From contig NZ_RXHS01000004.1 in NCBI RefSeq assembly GCF_004138125.1, forward strand, positions 62,001 through 126,000: a stretch of 64,000 nt of DNA, given 5' to 3'. Below, one piece after another: positions 43,198 through 53,213 of the stretch (position 1 is its first letter; every line of letters starts with the position of its first letter). A program made the position numbers and the translations under genes. Under the pieces are notes generated by a model. It worked only from the letters and a program-made list of their open reading frames with translations. It did no database searches and was not told the DNA's origin. The DNA is from Seramator thermalis. GTDB taxonomy: Bacteria; Bacteroidota; Bacteroidia; Bacteroidales; Dysgonomonadaceae.

Positions 43198-45729
43198 TCA
43201 AAATGTCCATGCATACGAAACCTTGAGCAAGAAATCGTTTTGTGAAACAGAATGAAACAAATCCCCAAAATAATCGCCAAAACGAAACGACCCGCCCACA
43301 TCATGCACCGTGCGCCCTTGCGACCAAACCAAATAGAGCACCGATCCCGGCCTGTACTCCCATCGATAGACCAGATTGGAACGAAATTGCAGAAAATGAA
43401 AATCGGGATTGTCGTAAGGATATTGTTCCAGCTTGCGAAAACGATCTTCAAAGCGGTCGGCACGAGGATTGACTACCGTCTTGAAATCGGAATATTCTCC
43501 CGAAAACAAGTAAGGCAGGGCATACCACTGCAGCGACATATCGGGAGTAATGCCATAATTGATGCGTACCGACATCGACGCCGCGTGCTTGCAAATAGTT
43601 GAAAGAACGTAAGTCGGAGCCGGTTCTTGTGTCATCCGAACGAATTGTTGCCGATCGGTGAATATCGAATATTCGGGATTCACCGACACCGATAACCTGT
43701 TGTTGGGCTTGTAAGTCAGATGCAGACCGTACTCGATACCATCAGCCGAATTTTCGGCGCCGATATTTCCACTGAAATTGATTTCGGCCTGAAACTTTTT
43801 TCTCGAATCAGACGACAATTCGATCCAATAATTGAAATCGGCCGGCAATTTGATGGCCGGTCCGCCACGCAGCAAGGTCGTCGAAAGTTGGTTGAACTGG
43901 TAATTGAACCCCTCGCTCAATTCGTAATAGTTTTTAAAAATGATATAGCCGTTCTGTTCTATACCCGTTCCAAGCCTTTCGCCCGAAAAATTATGGATCG
44001 CAAAGATATCGCCGTTAATTTGATATTCATTCATGATACCTTTGGGTCGCCAATCGCGATAAGCCATCCAAAATCCATTCATAACGAAATCGCTCGTCGG
44101 TTTAAATCCGACATCATTTAGTTCCAAACCTGGCGAACTGAGCGAGGAAAAATACATGAAGTTGAAATGCCCCGACACTTTGCCACCATTCACCGAAGCC
44201 CCATAGCCGTCGAGGGAGGTGCGGGTGGTGTCAAGCTCCACGTGATTTGCATCGGGACGCTGATAATATCGGGCTGACGACTGTTGCAAGCGCGCAATAG
44301 CCTCCGCAGATCCACCCAAATGGCTGTAAAAAGCTCGTGCCGTCACAAAAAAAGACTTATCTTTCCAGTATTTCGAAAAGTTTGCTCCACCGGTGTAGGC
44401 TTCATCGGCCAAAACACGAAATTGGTGTTCATCAATCTTGCGATTGGTGGCCGTCAGCATGGCGCCGACAATCATGTTGCCACTATCCAGATCCTGTTCG
44501 ATACGCCCTACAAAATAATTCGTCAATGGCTCCACGGCGTACTTGCTTTGCACTCCGTCGCGATCGATTTCGCTATACATCTTCTTCGTCACGGCATTCA
44601 ATATCCCGATGGAAATACCGTTTCGGGTTTTGCCCGATACCTTTGCTGCTCCCAAAATAGTGGTGCGAAACGGTTCTCTCACAAATTCATCGTCTGTGGT
44701 GTCGTATTGCAAATGAGGTTCACGCCCCAAACGCCGCGAATAAAAAAGTTTGTTTCGCTCGTTATTTGTGATATCGTAGGGATAATGAAAAATATTGCTT
44801 CCTTCGACAAAGAAAGGTCGTTTTTCGTCAAAATAAGTTTCAAAATTGGTCAGGTTCACAACCGAAGGATCAGCTTCCACCTGTCCAAAATCGGGATTGA
44901 CAGTGAAGTTGAGTGTGATGTCGTTGGTCAGGGCAATTTTTCCGTCAACGCCAACCGAAGCAGTAGTTCGATGGCCGGTGGCAAAAGGATTCCCATCTTC
45001 TTTTTCGGATAATGTCAGTTGAGTGAGCCCAAACGGCACGATTTCGATATCCTTTCGGGGTGATATGGAATGAATCCCTTCCAGCGTTCCGAAATTGCCG
45101 ATGAATTTGGCCGAAGCCTTGTCAATTGGCTGCCAAAGAGACATTTCGTGGTTGCGATAGATAAATCTTGCAACTTCGAATCCCCATCGATAATCCTGCT
45201 TTTTGCCAAAACGGAGTTGCGAATACGGAATGCGCATTTCGGCATACCATCCATCGGACTGCATCGATGTCTTCACTTCCCAAATAGGATCCCACGACGA
45301 ATCTTCGCCGCCGGCCTCTGTTTTCAGCATATCGCCCTTGCTTCCTGAGGCCGAAACCTGAAAAACAAATGCCGTGATTTTATCTTCATAACTGTCGATG
45401 GACACCGAAACCCAATCTCCATCGGCGACATCGCGGCGCGAAATGCGACGTACTATTTTGTCGGGTTCATCGTCGAGCGATTTTATAGCCACATACAGAT
45501 TATTGTCGTCATAAGCAACCGCAAACAAGGTTGGCTGCGAAGGAGCATCTCCGGAATTCGGCTCATATTGGACGAAGTAGCCCGTCCAAGAAGCATTGAG
45601 CCAACAATCATCCGTAAGTTGACCGTCGATATAGGGCGCCTTAGCTGTTCTTTCCGACAGGTAGGTTCTCGTTTGAGAAAATACGGTAATCGAATATATA
45701 AACAATAAAAAAAAGCAGATTTGTTTCAT
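43198..45729 (-). CDS. DUF5916 outer-membrane protein with N-terminal CBM9-like domain
   Basis: 843 residues: signal peptide (MKQICFFLLFIYSITVFS, then QTRTY), a family-9-like carbohydrate-binding domain (about 25-200: APYIDGQLTDDCWLNASWTG, LFAVAYDDNNLYVAIKSLDD, DYRWGFEVARFIYRNHE), then the DUF5916 region, which is a beta-barrel-like part (NFTVNPDFGQVEADPSVVNL, FFVEGSNIF, FYSRRLGREP). The C-terminal LLKVSYAWTF suits outer-membrane insertion. Function is unknown; it may bind or pass glycans or peptidoglycan fragments. A longer in-frame start 36 codons upstream is rejected because it would precede the signal peptide. Confidence 0.88.
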   Translation of the reverse strand: MKQICFFLLFIYSITVFSQTRTYLSERTAKAPYIDGQLTDDCWLNASWTGYFVQYEPNSGDAPSQPTLFAVAYDDNNLYVAIKSLDDEPDKIVRRISRRDVADGDWVSVSIDSYEDKITAFVFQVSASGSKGDMLKTEAGGEDSSWDPIWEVKTSMQSDGWYAEMRIPYSQLRFGKKQDYRWGFEVARFIYRNHEMSLWQPIDKASAKFIGNFGTLEGIHSISPRKDIEIVPFGLTQLTLSEKEDGNPFATGHRTTASVGVDGKIALTNDITLNFTVNPDFGQVEADPSVVNLTNFETYFDEKRPFFVEGSNIFHYPYDITNNERNKLFYSRRLGREPHLQYDTTDDEFVREPFRTTILGAAKVSGKTRNGISIGILNAVTKKMYSEIDRDGVQSKYAVEPLTNYFVGRIEQDLDSGNMIVGAMLTATNRKIDEHQFRVLADEAYTGGANFSKYWKDKSFFVTARAFYSHLGGSAEAIARLQQSSARYYQRPDANHVELDTTRTSLDGYGASVNGGKVSGHFNFMYFSSLSSPGLELNDVGFKPTSDFVMNGFWMAYRDWRPKGIMNEYQINGDIFAIHNFSGERLGTGIEQNGYIIFKNYYELSEGFNYQFNQLSTTLLRGGPAIKLPADFNYWIELSSDSRKKFQAEINFSGNIGAENSADGIEYGLHLTYKPNNRLSVSVNPEYSIFTDRQQFVRMTQEPAPTYVLSTICKHAASMSVRINYGITPDMSLQWYALPYLFSGEYSDFKTVVNPRADRFEDRFRKLEQYPYDNPDFHFLQFRSNLVYRWEYRPGSVLYLVWSQGRTVHDVGGSFRFGDYFGDLFHSVSQNDFLLKVSYAWTF

Positions 45730-45799
45730 GGAAGCAAGTTGTTTAAGGTAAGACGAAACAAACGGGAATTTGGTTACAAAATGAAGATTTTTATAAAAC

Positions 45800-45833
45800 G
45801 GAAAAGCGCGACGAATCACTCGCAGCGCTTTCC
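45800..45833 (-). terminator. Second hairpin of the tandem terminator after rplQ
   Basis: GGAAAAGCGC region (45800-45809) pairs with GCGCTTTCC (45825-45833), followed on the minus strand by a moderately T-rich GTTTTATAAAAATC. Acts as backup to the hairpin at 45847-45871. Confidence 0.6.
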
Positions 45834-45846
45834 TCAATGTTTAACA

Positions 45847-45871
45847 TTTTAAAAATCACAGCTTCGCTGTG
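45847..45871 (-). terminator. Terminator of the ribosomal protein supercluster
   Basis: CACAGC / GCTGTG with a TTC loop (45857-45871), followed on the minus strand by ATTTTTAAAA. It lies 15 bases past the rplQ stop. Confidence 0.75.
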
Positions 45872-45885
45872 GTTGACGTCATCGG

Positions 45886-46506
45886 CTAAGCTTTTGGTTC
45901 TTCGCCGTCTGATGGCGCTTCCGCAGCGATATCTTCGTTCTGCTGCGAAGCAGAATCATTTTTTATTGCATCATCTGTTTCGGGGGCTTTAACCTCTGTT
46001 GCTTCGGCTTTAACTTCGGAAACTTCTTTCATTTTCTTTGCGGTACTTACTCCTGCGGCAGCTTGAGGTTCGGCAGCTTTATCGGCAGCTTTGCGACGAG
46101 AGCGTCGTGTTTTAGCCTTTTTCGAGCTGCTATCTTTAAGCATATTCTCGTTGAAATCTACCAATTCGATAAAGCACATAGCAGCATTATCACCCTGACG
46201 AAATCCGGTTTTGAGGATACGTGTGTATCCACCCGGACGGTCGGCTACTTTTTGCGAAACTACCTGAAAGAGTTCGGTAACTGCCTGCTTGTTTTGCAAA
46301 GCACGAAACACTACTCTTCGCGAGTTGGTAGAATCGTCTTTCGAACGGGTAATAATAGGCTCAACGAACTTGCGCAATGCTTTTGCTTTGGGTACGGTAG
46401 TAAAAATACGTTTGTGCATGATCAGCGAAGTTGCCATGTTCGAGAGCATGGCTTCGCGATGCGAGCTTGTACGTCCTAAATGATTGATTTTATGATTATG
46501 TCTCAT
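45886..46506 (-). CDS. rplQ: 50S ribosomal protein L17 with long acidic tail
   Basis: 206 residues. The first ~115 are canonical L17 ([60 protein letters not shown]). The remaining ~90 residues are a basic patch ([20 protein letters not shown]) followed by an Ala/Glu/Asp-rich disordered tail. L17 sits near the peptide exit tunnel in the 50S subunit. Last gene of the cluster, 5 bases after rpoA, and followed by the tandem terminator hairpins. Bacteroidota L17 is often extended. Confidence 0.96.
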   Translation of the reverse strand: MRHNHKINHLGRTSSHREAMLSNMATSLIMHKRIFTTVPKAKALRKFVEPIITRSKDDSTNSRRVVFRALQNKQAVTELFQVVSQKVADRPGGYTRILKTGFRQGDNAAMCFIELVDFNENMLKDSSSKKAKTRRSRRKAADKAAEPQAAAGVSTAKKMKEVSEVKAEATEVKAPETDDAIKNDSASQQNEDIAAEAPSDGEEPKA

Positions 46507-46511
46507 TGCTG

Positions 46512-47513
46512 TTAGTCTTTGTCTAATTTATATTTCGAAATATCCATACCGAACGAGAGTGAAAGGCTGTCGAGCAATTCTTCGAGTTCAGTAAGCGACT
46601 TCTTTCCGAAGTTGCGGAATTTAAGAAGATCGTTTTTATTGTGTTGAACTAATTGTCCGAGGGTTTCCACATCGGCAGCTTTGAGGCAATTGAGAGCGCG
46701 TACCGAAAGATTCAGATCAGACAATTTACGTTTGAGCATTTGACGCATATGAAGAACTTCTTCGTCGAATTCCTCCAAGTCTTCCGTATCTGTAGCTTCG
46801 ATCATGATCTTGTTGTCATCGGAAAACAAAGCGAAATGTTGAATCAGTATTTTGGCAGCGTCCTTCAACGCATCTTTGGGGCGTATAGATCCGTCGGTCG
46901 AGATTTCGAAAACGAGCTTCTCATAGTCAGTTTTCTGCTCGATACGATAATTTTCGATCTCGTACTTTACATTTCGGATGGGTGTGAAGATAGAGTCAAT
47001 GGCGATTGTTTGCACATCATCCGGAGCAAGCAAGCTGCGATTTTCGTCTGCCGGTACATATCCTCTACCCTTGTTGATAGAAAGTTCCATACGTATTTCG
47101 GCTTTCTTGTTCAAATGACAAATCTCCAACTCGGGATTCAAAACTTCGAATCCGGTCAGAATCTTGCTGATGTCACCGGCCTTGAACACTTCCGTTCCCG
47201 AAATGTGAAGGGCAACTTTTTCGGTTTCGAATTCTTCCACGATCCGTTTGAAACGAACTTTCTTCAGATTAAGAATAATACCTGTTACATCTTCAATAAC
47301 GCCGGGAATGGTCGAAAACTCGTGATCCACACCCTCTATTTTGACAGATGTAATGGCAAATCCTTCGAGTGAAGAAAGTAGAATTCGGCGTAAGGCATTA
47401 CCAATAGTAATACCATAACCCGGTTCGAGCGGACGGAATTCAAACTTCCCGAAGAAAGCATCCTCCTGCAACATAACTACTTTATCGGGTTTCTGAAATG
47501 CTAATATTGCCAT
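46512..47513 (-). CDS. rpoA: RNA polymerase subunit alpha
   Basis: 333 residues. N-terminal dimerisation domain shows [20 protein letters not shown] and [16 protein letters not shown]; the C-terminal domain (about 255-333) carries [20 protein letters not shown] and the HhH-like [14 protein letters not shown] used for promoter UP elements and activator contact. Cotranscribed with rpsD (4-base gap) and rplQ (5-base gap), the alpha-operon order. Confidence 0.98.
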   Translation of the reverse strand: MAILAFQKPDKVVMLQEDAFFGKFEFRPLEPGYGITIGNALRRILLSSLEGFAITSVKIEGVDHEFSTIPGVIEDVTGIILNLKKVRFKRIVEEFETEKVALHISGTEVFKAGDISKILTGFEVLNPELEICHLNKKAEIRMELSINKGRGYVPADENRSLLAPDDVQTIAIDSIFTPIRNVKYEIENYRIEQKTDYEKLVFEISTDGSIRPKDALKDAAKILIQHFALFSDDNKIMIEATDTEDLEEFDEEVLHMRQMLKRKLSDLNLSVRALNCLKAADVETLGQLVQHNKNDLLKFRNFGKKSLTELEELLDSLSLSFGMDISKYKLDKD

Positions 47514-47517
47514 GAAA

Positions 47518-48126
47518 TTATTGTTTAGAATATAATTCTACGATCAATTGTTCCTTGATGTTTTCAGGAATGTCGGCTCTTTCGGGCAAATGAAGCAACT
47601 TTCCGCTGAATGTGGTTCTATCCCATTCGAGCCATGGATATTTGCTGTGGTTAAAGCCGTTGAGTGCATTGGTGATGACTTCGAGCGATTTCGATTTCTC
47701 TCTCACGCCCACAATGTCCCCCGGTTTCACCTCGTAGGAAGGAATATTTACTACTTTACCATTAACGACTATATGACGATGAGAAACCAACTGACGAGCA
47801 GCAGCTCGTGTCGGAGCAATTCCCAATCGATAAACGACATTGTCGAGGCGGGCTTCGAGAAGCTGCAACAATACTTCACCTGTAATGCCACGGCTGCGAC
47901 TTGCCTTCTCGAATGTGAGGCGGAATTGTTTTTCCAGAACACCATAGGTGTATTTTGCACGTTGTTTTTCACGCAACTGTATGCCGTATTCCGACGTTTT
48001 TCTTCTACGTGAATTTCCGTGCTGACCCGGAGGATAATTCTTTTTCGAAAGAACCTTATCGGGGCCGAAAATAGGCTCGCCAAATTTACGGGCGATTTTT
48101 GTTTTTGGACCAGTATATCTTGCCAT
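47518..48126 (-). CDS. rpsD: 30S ribosomal protein S4
   Basis: 202 residues, nucleates 16S rRNA folding. The S4 RNA-binding domain is [20 protein letters not shown] with [20 protein letters not shown]. The N-terminal part has no zinc cysteines (zinc-free form). A 120-base spacer with two hairpins precedes it; S4 is the autoregulator of this operon in several bacteria, so the spacer is a likely control site. Confidence 0.98.
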   Translation of the reverse strand: MARYTGPKTKIARKFGEPIFGPDKVLSKKNYPPGQHGNSRRRKTSEYGIQLREKQRAKYTYGVLEKQFRLTFEKASRSRGITGEVLLQLLEARLDNVVYRLGIAPTRAAARQLVSHRHIVVNGKVVNIPSYEVKPGDIVGVREKSKSLEVITNALNGFNHSKYPWLEWDRTTFSGKLLHLPERADIPENIKEQLIVELYSKQ

Positions 48127-48159
48127 TTTTTAAAATAAACTTTTTTACTGAAGCCTAAA

Positions 48160-48233
48160 CTGTGCAGCCGCGATTACAGAGAAGTGAATATTGTAATCAA
48201 AATCACAGCTCAAGTTTCGATGTAATGAAACTT
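48160..48233 (-). promoter_or_regulatory. Structured spacer before rpsD, candidate S4 leader
   Basis: The 120-base gap between rpsK and rpsD contains a perfect 7-bp hairpin AAGTTTC/GAAACTT (48212-48233) and a nested pair: CTGTG/CACAG (48160-48208) outside GATTAC/GTAATC (48172-48198). It lies directly upstream of the S4 start on the minus strand. I recall a Rfam-type S4 leader motif of Bacteroidia, which this could be; not checked against a model. Confidence 0.55.
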
Positions 48234-48246
48234 AAATAATTGTCGA

Positions 48247-48636
48247 TTAAACTCTTCTTGCTTTAGGAGGACGACATCCGTTGTGCGGAATCGGTGTAAC
48301 ATCAATAATTTCGGTTACTTCGATGCCCGCTCCGTGAATCGTTCTGATAGCTGATTCGCGACCGTTACCCGGCCCTTTTACAAACGCTTTCACTTTACGC
48401 AAACCAAGATCGAAAGCCACTTTGGCACAATCTTGTGCTACCATCTGTGCGGCATAGGGCGTATTCTTTTTTGAGCTACGGAATCCCATTTTGCCGGCTG
48501 ACGACCAACTTATCACCTCTCCGTCTTCGTTTGTGAGTGAAACAATAATGTTGTTGAACGATGAAGAGATGTGAGCCTGTCCTTGGGCTGTCACTTTTAC
48601 GTTTCTCTTTTTAGCTGCAACTGTTCTTTTTGCCAT
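48247..48636 (-). CDS. rpsK: 30S ribosomal protein S11
   Basis: 129 residues, platform protein of the 30S subunit near the mRNA exit. Signatures: [55 protein letters not shown] and a C-terminal [18 protein letters not shown]. Ten bases after rpsM. Confidence 0.98.
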   Translation of the reverse strand: MAKRTVAAKKRNVKVTAQGQAHISSSFNNIIVSLTNEDGEVISWSSAGKMGFRSSKKNTPYAAQMVAQDCAKVAFDLGLRKVKAFVKGPGNGRESAIRTIHGAGIEVTEIIDVTPIPHNGCRPPKARRV

Positions 48637-48646
48637 GTCTTATCTG

Positions 48647-49027
48647 TTATTTAGTAGCTTTTTTCTTGTTAGCAACAGTTTTCTTTTTGCCTTTGCGTGT
48701 ACGGGCATTGTTTTTGGTGCTTTGTCCGCGAACGGGTAGCCCGATACGGTGACGAATGCCACGATAGCATCCGATATCCATCAATCGCTTAATATTGAGT
48801 TGTACTTCAGAGCGAAGGTCCCCTTCCACTTTATATTCGGTGGAAATAATTTCGCGAATGCGGGCAGCCTGATCGTCTGTCCAATCTTTTACCTTGATAT
48901 CTCTATCAACTTGTGCTTTCGTTAAAATGCTGTTTGCTGCACTGCGTCCGATGCCATAGATATAAGTGAGTGCAATTTCACCTCGCTTATTTTGCGGCAG
49001 ATCGACTCCTACGATTCTTATTGCCAT
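48647..49027 (-). CDS. rpsM: 30S ribosomal protein S13
   Basis: 126 residues; head protein contacting P-site tRNA and L5. Seen: [50 protein letters not shown] with a Lys-rich end. 38 bases after rpmJ. Confidence 0.98.
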   Translation of the reverse strand: MAIRIVGVDLPQNKRGEIALTYIYGIGRSAANSILTKAQVDRDIKVKDWTDDQAARIREIISTEYKVEGDLRSEVQLNIKRLMDIGCYRGIRHRIGLPVRGQSTKNNARTRKGKKKTVANKKKATK

Positions 49028-49065
49028 ATAAGATTTTTAATTATTTGATTACAAAGATAGTAATT

Positions 49066-49182
49066 TTATCCCTGACGTTGTTTGTATTTGGGATTCTTTT
49101 TGTTGATCACATATAAACGACCTTTTCGTCTAACTATTTTGCAGTCGGCCGTACGCTTTTTAATAGATGCTCTAACTTTCAT
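49066..49182 (-). CDS. rpmJ: 50S ribosomal protein L36 (zinc-free form)
   Basis: 38 residues beginning [20 protein letters not shown] and ending NPKYKQRQG. Only one of the four zinc ligands (C14) remains and the other positions are Ala/Asn/Tyr, so this is the C-minus variant that needs no zinc. Start ATG at 49180-49182, stop at 49066-49068. Located between infA and rpsM as usual. Confidence 0.97.
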   Translation of the reverse strand: MKVRASIKKRTADCKIVRRKGRLYVINKKNPKYKQRQG

Positions 49183-49251
49183 ATTCTCTATTTTTTATTT
49201 TAGACCGGCTGAGGATAAATAATTGTTCAGCCAAAATCTGTTTTTTGTTCT

Positions 49252-49470
49252 TTATTTATACCTAAATGAAATTCTTCCCTTAGTAAGGTCATATGGCGAC
49301 ATCTCAACACGGACTCTATCTCCGGGTAATATTCGGATGTAGTGCATCCTCATCTTTCCGGAAATATGAGCGGTAATTTCGTGTCCGTTCTCGAGTTCTA
49401 CTCGGAACATTGCATTAGACAATGCTTCGACGATAGTTCCGTCTTGTTCTATTGCTGCCTGTTTTGCCAT
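49252..49470 (-). CDS. infA: Translation initiation factor IF-1
   Basis: 72 residues, a single OB fold: [68 protein letters not shown]. Occupies the ribosomal A site during initiation. The start at 49470 is the family start; another ATG four codons upstream is rejected. 35 bases after map. Confidence 0.97.
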   Translation of the reverse strand: MAKQAAIEQDGTIVEALSNAMFRVELENGHEITAHISGKMRMHYIRILPGDRVRVEMSPYDLTKGRISFRYK

Positions 49471-49505
49471 AAAAGAAATCAATATTCTTATTGTTTGTTT
49501 GTTCG

Positions 49506-50297
49506 TTAGTTATTTGTTGTTTCTTCAATAAATTCGAATGTCGATAAAATATCGGGCTTTCCGTGATGTATTGCAATCGTATGCTCGAAATGAGCGGCCG
49601 GTTTTCGGTCTTTAGTCCGAACTGTCCAACCATCGTTTTCGAATACCACATTCTTGCTTCCCATATTTATCATCGGCTCAATCGCGATACACATCCCATT
49701 TTTGATAATAGGGCCGGTGCCTCTTCTACCGTAATTTGGAACTTCGGGTGCTTCGTGCATCTCACGGCCAATTCCGTGCCCGACTAATTCGCGAACAACC
49801 GAATATCCATGTTTCTCGCAATATTGCTGTATGGTGTAACCGATGTCACCAATACGATGACCTTCGCGAGCTTGCTCGATTCCGAGATAAAGCGACTCCA
49901 AAGTTATTTTCAATAACATCTTCACCTCATCAGCTACTTCTCCAACGCAAAAAGTATAAGCAGAATCACCTGTATATCCACGTTTGGTAGTGCCGCAATC
50001 AATCGAAATAATGTCGCCCTCTTTTAGAGGGGTATTGTTGGGTATTCCATGTACGATGTTTTCGTTGACCGAAGTACAAATGGAATTTGGAAACCCTCCA
50101 TATCCCAAAAAAGTGGGGTATGCTCCATGATCGCGAATGAATTCTTCGGCGATTTTATCGAGTTGAAGGGTAGTGACTCCGGGCTTGATATGTTTAGACA
50201 ATTCACCCAACGTCATTCCAACCAAACGATTGGCATCGCGCATCAATTCGATTTCTTCGTCCGTTTTCAATATAATATCTCTTTCGCTTCTCATCAA
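49506..50297 (-). CDS. map: Methionine aminopeptidase, type I
   Basis: 263 residues; removes N-terminal Met from nascent proteins. Metal ligands are visible in [19 protein letters not shown] (two Asp), [20 protein letters not shown] (His), IAIEPMIN (Glu), and FEHTIAI (Glu). The start has two consecutive ATG codons (50297 and 50294). It lies 24 bases after secY; adk, which separates them in E. coli-like and Firmicutes clusters, is absent. Confidence 0.97.
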   Translation of the reverse strand: MMRSERDIILKTDEEIELMRDANRLVGMTLGELSKHIKPGVTTLQLDKIAEEFIRDHGAYPTFLGYGGFPNSICTSVNENIVHGIPNNTPLKEGDIISIDCGTTKRGYTGDSAYTFCVGEVADEVKMLLKITLESLYLGIEQAREGHRIGDIGYTIQQYCEKHGYSVVRELVGHGIGREMHEAPEVPNYGRRGTGPIIKNGMCIAIEPMINMGSKNVVFENDGWTVRTKDRKPAAHFEHTIAIHHGKPDILSTFEFIEETTNN

Positions 50298-50321
50298 TCA
50301 AAGAAAACTTTCCTTACGGTC

Positions 50322-51644
50322 TTAATAAGCTGCAATAGATCCGGTTCGACCTTTTATTTTTTGTCCGGACTTCAGGAATCCGTCATAATGTCGCATCAGT
50401 AAATGACTTTCGATTTGCTGTAAAGTATCCAATACGACCCCCACAAGAATTAACAAAGAGGTTCCTCCGAAAAAGTTAGAAAACTGGCTGTTGATTCCCA
50501 TCAGATTAGCGAATACCGGTAGTATGGCAATGATAGCCAAAAAAATAGAACCCGGAAGTGTAATTCGCGACATAATCGTATCGAGATACTCTGCCGTTTT
50601 TTTACCGGGCTTCACGCCGGGAATAAATCCATTGTTACGTTTCATATCTTCAGCCATTTGCGTAGGATTAACTGTGATTGCAGTATAAAAATACGTAAAT
50701 GCGATAATCAGCAACGCAAAGATGAAATTATACCAAAAACTGTTTGAGTTCATGAGCGATCCGAAGAAACCTCCACCTCCCTGCGCCGTAAACTGAGCAA
50801 TCGTGATGGGGATAAACATGATTGCCTGAGCAAAAATGATAGGCATCACATTGGCAGCATTCACTTTAAGAGGAATATACTGACGTACTCCGCCATATTG
50901 TTTGTTACCAACGATACGTTTAGCATACTGCACAGGAACTTTTCGAGTACCTTGAACAAGCATGATAGCAAATGCCGTAACTACCATCAGGAAGAGAATC
51001 TCGAGTAGCAGCACGAGCAAACCTCCAGGTGCATTGAGCAATCGATCGACTTCGGCAACCAAAGCATGAGGCAAACGAGCAATGATACCTATAAGAATGA
51101 TAAACGAGACTCCGTTTCCAACGCCTTTGTCGGTAATTCTTTCACCCAACCACAATACGAACATACTTCCGGCGGCTAAAATAATGGTAGAGGGAAGAAC
51201 CCAATCCCAAAACCCGCCGGGTATAGCTCCCTGTAATGCCCCGTAGATATATGCAGGCCCTTGCAGTACAAGAATCGCAACAGTCAAATAACGTGTGTAT
51301 TGATTCATTTTTGTATGTCCGCTTTCGCCTTCACGCTGCAATTTTTGAAAATAAGGAACTGCGATGCCCAACAATTGCATAACGATAGAGGCCGAAATGT
51401 ATGGCATGATTCCCAATGCAAATATAGAGGCGTTTGAAAAAGCACCTCCCGAGAACATATCCAACAAACCCAGAAGCCCCGAGCTTGCATTGTTTTGCAG
51501 AACAGTCAACAAAGCAGGATCAATTCCGGGAAGAACCACAAAGGAACCGAACCTGTACACTGCAACTAAGGAAGCCGTAATGATAAGCCGGTGACGAAGG
51601 TCTTCAATTTTCCAAATATTTTTTAGAATTTCGATAAATCTCAT
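50322..51644 (-). CDS. secY: Protein translocase subunit SecY
   Basis: 440 residues, ten transmembrane helices, forms the Sec channel of the inner membrane. Recognisable parts: LLGLLDMFSGGAFSNASIFA (plug region), LGIMPYISASIVMQLL, the cytoplasmic loop QREGESGHTKMNQYTRYLTV, ITDKGVGNGVSFIILIGI and DMKRNNGFIPGVKPGKKTAE. One base separates it from rplO, indicating tight coupling. SecE and SecG are outside the window. Confidence 0.98.
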   Translation of the reverse strand: MRFIEILKNIWKIEDLRHRLIITASLVAVYRFGSFVVLPGIDPALLTVLQNNASSGLLGLLDMFSGGAFSNASIFALGIMPYISASIVMQLLGIAVPYFQKLQREGESGHTKMNQYTRYLTVAILVLQGPAYIYGALQGAIPGGFWDWVLPSTIILAAGSMFVLWLGERITDKGVGNGVSFIILIGIIARLPHALVAEVDRLLNAPGGLLVLLLEILFLMVVTAFAIMLVQGTRKVPVQYAKRIVGNKQYGGVRQYIPLKVNAANVMPIIFAQAIMFIPITIAQFTAQGGGGFFGSLMNSNSFWYNFIFALLIIAFTYFYTAITVNPTQMAEDMKRNNGFIPGVKPGKKTAEYLDTIMSRITLPGSIFLAIIAILPVFANLMGINSQFSNFFGGTSLLILVGVVLDTLQQIESHLLMRHYDGFLKSGQKIKGRTGSIAAY

Positions 51645-51645
51645 C

Positions 51646-52095
51646 TTATTGGATTTTTACAACATTTCCACCTGCAGCAATAATAGCCGCTTCAGCCGAT
51701 TTAGAAAAGGCATGAGCTGTGACTTCCAATTTGGCAGTTAACGAGCCTTTGCCGAGTATTTTCACCGAATGTTTCGGAGAAATCAGACCAGCATTTATCA
51801 ATGTCTCGATATCTATTTTCGATACATTTTGCGAATCGGCAATCTCTTGAAGTTTGTCCAAATTAATAGCTCTGTATTCCGTCCTTTTCAAAGGATTAAA
51901 CCCGAACTTTGGCAGTCGGCGCTGTAAAGGCATTTGCCCACCTTCGAATCCGATTTTGTGTTTGTAACCCGAACGTGATTTAGCTCCTTTATGTCCTCTG
52001 GTAGAAGTTCCACCTTTACCCGATCCGGGTCCTCGACCTATTCTTTTCCGAGTTTTGGTTGATCCTTCTGCCGGTTTTAAATTCGATAAATTCAT
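51646..52095 (-). CDS. rplO: 50S ribosomal protein L15
   Basis: 149 residues. N-terminal Gly/Arg-rich extension (RKRIGRGPGSGKGGTSTRGH) penetrates 23S rRNA; then GFEGGQMPLQRRLPKFGF and a C-terminal globular part (VSKIDIETLINAGLI, VTAHAFSKSAEAAIIAAGG). 30 bases after rpmD. Confidence 0.98.
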   Translation of the reverse strand: MNLSNLKPAEGSTKTRKRIGRGPGSGKGGTSTRGHKGAKSRSGYKHKIGFEGGQMPLQRRLPKFGFNPLKRTEYRAINLDKLQEIADSQNVSKIDIETLINAGLISPKHSVKILGKGSLTAKLEVTAHAFSKSAEAAIIAAGGNVVKIQ

Positions 52096-52125
52096 TATTG
52101 TGTATTTTTATCGTTATAAACTAAT

Positions 52126-52302
52126 TTAATCGATCACAGTAACCAGATGGCTTACTTTTGCAATTAAGCCACGTATAGCCGGAGTATCTTCGTGTTCAAC
52201 AACACGCCCGATTTTAGTAAGTCCGAGAGCATCCAACGTCCTTCTCTGAACTCTTGGGCAGTCGATTCGGCTTCTTGTTTGTTTGATCTTGATAGTTGCC
52301 AT
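52126..52302 (-). CDS. rpmD: 50S ribosomal protein L30
   Basis: 58 residues, start ATG at 52300-52302 and stop at 52126-52128. Reads [20 protein letters not shown], then [20 protein letters not shown], and ends [11 protein letters not shown]. This is the full length expected for L30, between rpsE and rplO. Confidence 0.97.
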   Translation of the reverse strand: MATIKIKQTRSRIDCPRVQRRTLDALGLTKIGRVVEHEDTPAIRGLIAKVSHLVTVID

Positions 52303-52322
52303 ATTAGTGTTCCTCCAAATTT

Positions 52323-52841
52323 TTAACCATTGAAAACTTTATCCAAACTCACGCCTCTGTTTTGAGCAACAGTTATGGGATCTCTCATTTCACTCAGCGC
52401 AAGAATGGTAGCTTTCACAAGATTATGAGGATTGGACGAACCTTTTGATTTTGCCAATACATCGGTGATCCCTACGCTTTCGAGAACAGCACGCATAGCA
52501 CCTCCTGCTTTTACACCGGTTCCTGTGAATGCCGGTTTCAGAAACACTTCTGCACCTCCATAATGTGCGGTTTGTTCGTGAGGAATTGTTCCCTTATACA
52601 CGGGCACTTTTACCAGATTCTTCTTTGCAGCTTCTACTCCTTTGGCAATAGCCGTTGTTACTTCACCTGCTTTACCAAGTCCCCAACCTACGATACCATC
52701 TTCATTACCCACTACAACCATAGCGGCAAAGGTAAATGTACGTCCTCCTTTGGTAACTTTCGTCGTACGGTTAATAGCTACCAATCGGTCTTTTAACTCT
52801 ATATCGTTCGTCGATTTTACTTTGTTGTTTATTCTTGCCAT
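52323..52841 (-). CDS. rpsE: 30S ribosomal protein S5
   Basis: 172 residues. Involved in decoding accuracy and mRNA unwinding. N-terminal RNA-binding domain ([40 protein letters not shown]) and C-terminal domain ([20 protein letters not shown]). Five bases after rplR. Confidence 0.98.
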   Translation of the reverse strand: MARINNKVKSTNDIELKDRLVAINRTTKVTKGGRTFTFAAMVVVGNEDGIVGWGLGKAGEVTTAIAKGVEAAKKNLVKVPVYKGTIPHEQTAHYGGAEVFLKPAFTGTGVKAGGAMRAVLESVGITDVLAKSKGSSNPHNLVKATILALSEMRDPITVAQNRGVSLDKVFNG

Positions 52842-52846
52842 GATTG

Positions 52847-53191
52847 TTAAAATTTAAGTCCTCCTTTACGAGCGGCATCAGCCAATTCTTTTATCCGTCC
52901 ATGATAAAGAAATCCGTTTCTATCGAAAGCCACTTTTTCGATTCCGGCCTCTTTGGCATTTTTTGCAATAAGATCGCCGACCTTGGCTGCAATTTCTTTT
53001 TTCGGAAGTTTTTCTTCAATTTTTAGCGAAGAGGCCGAAGCGAGTGTTCTGCCTGTTGTATCGTCGATCACTTGTGCATATATTTGCTTATTACTCCTGA
53101 ACACCGAAAGGCGCGGACAATCTGGTGTGCCATGCACTTTTCCGCGAACGCGAGCTTTGATTTTCAATCTTCTTTGTTCTCTTGTTAACAT
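52847..53191 (-). CDS. rplR: 50S ribosomal protein L18
   Basis: 114 residues; 5S rRNA-binding protein. Seen: [40 protein letters not shown], and [20 protein letters not shown]. 22 bases after rplF. Confidence 0.98.
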   Translation of the reverse strand: MLTREQRRLKIKARVRGKVHGTPDCPRLSVFRSNKQIYAQVIDDTTGRTLASASSLKIEEKLPKKEIAAKVGDLIAKNAKEAGIEKVAFDRNGFLYHGRIKELADAARKGGLKF

Positions 53192-53213
53192 AGTCGTTTC
53201 TGTTTACGTTAGA

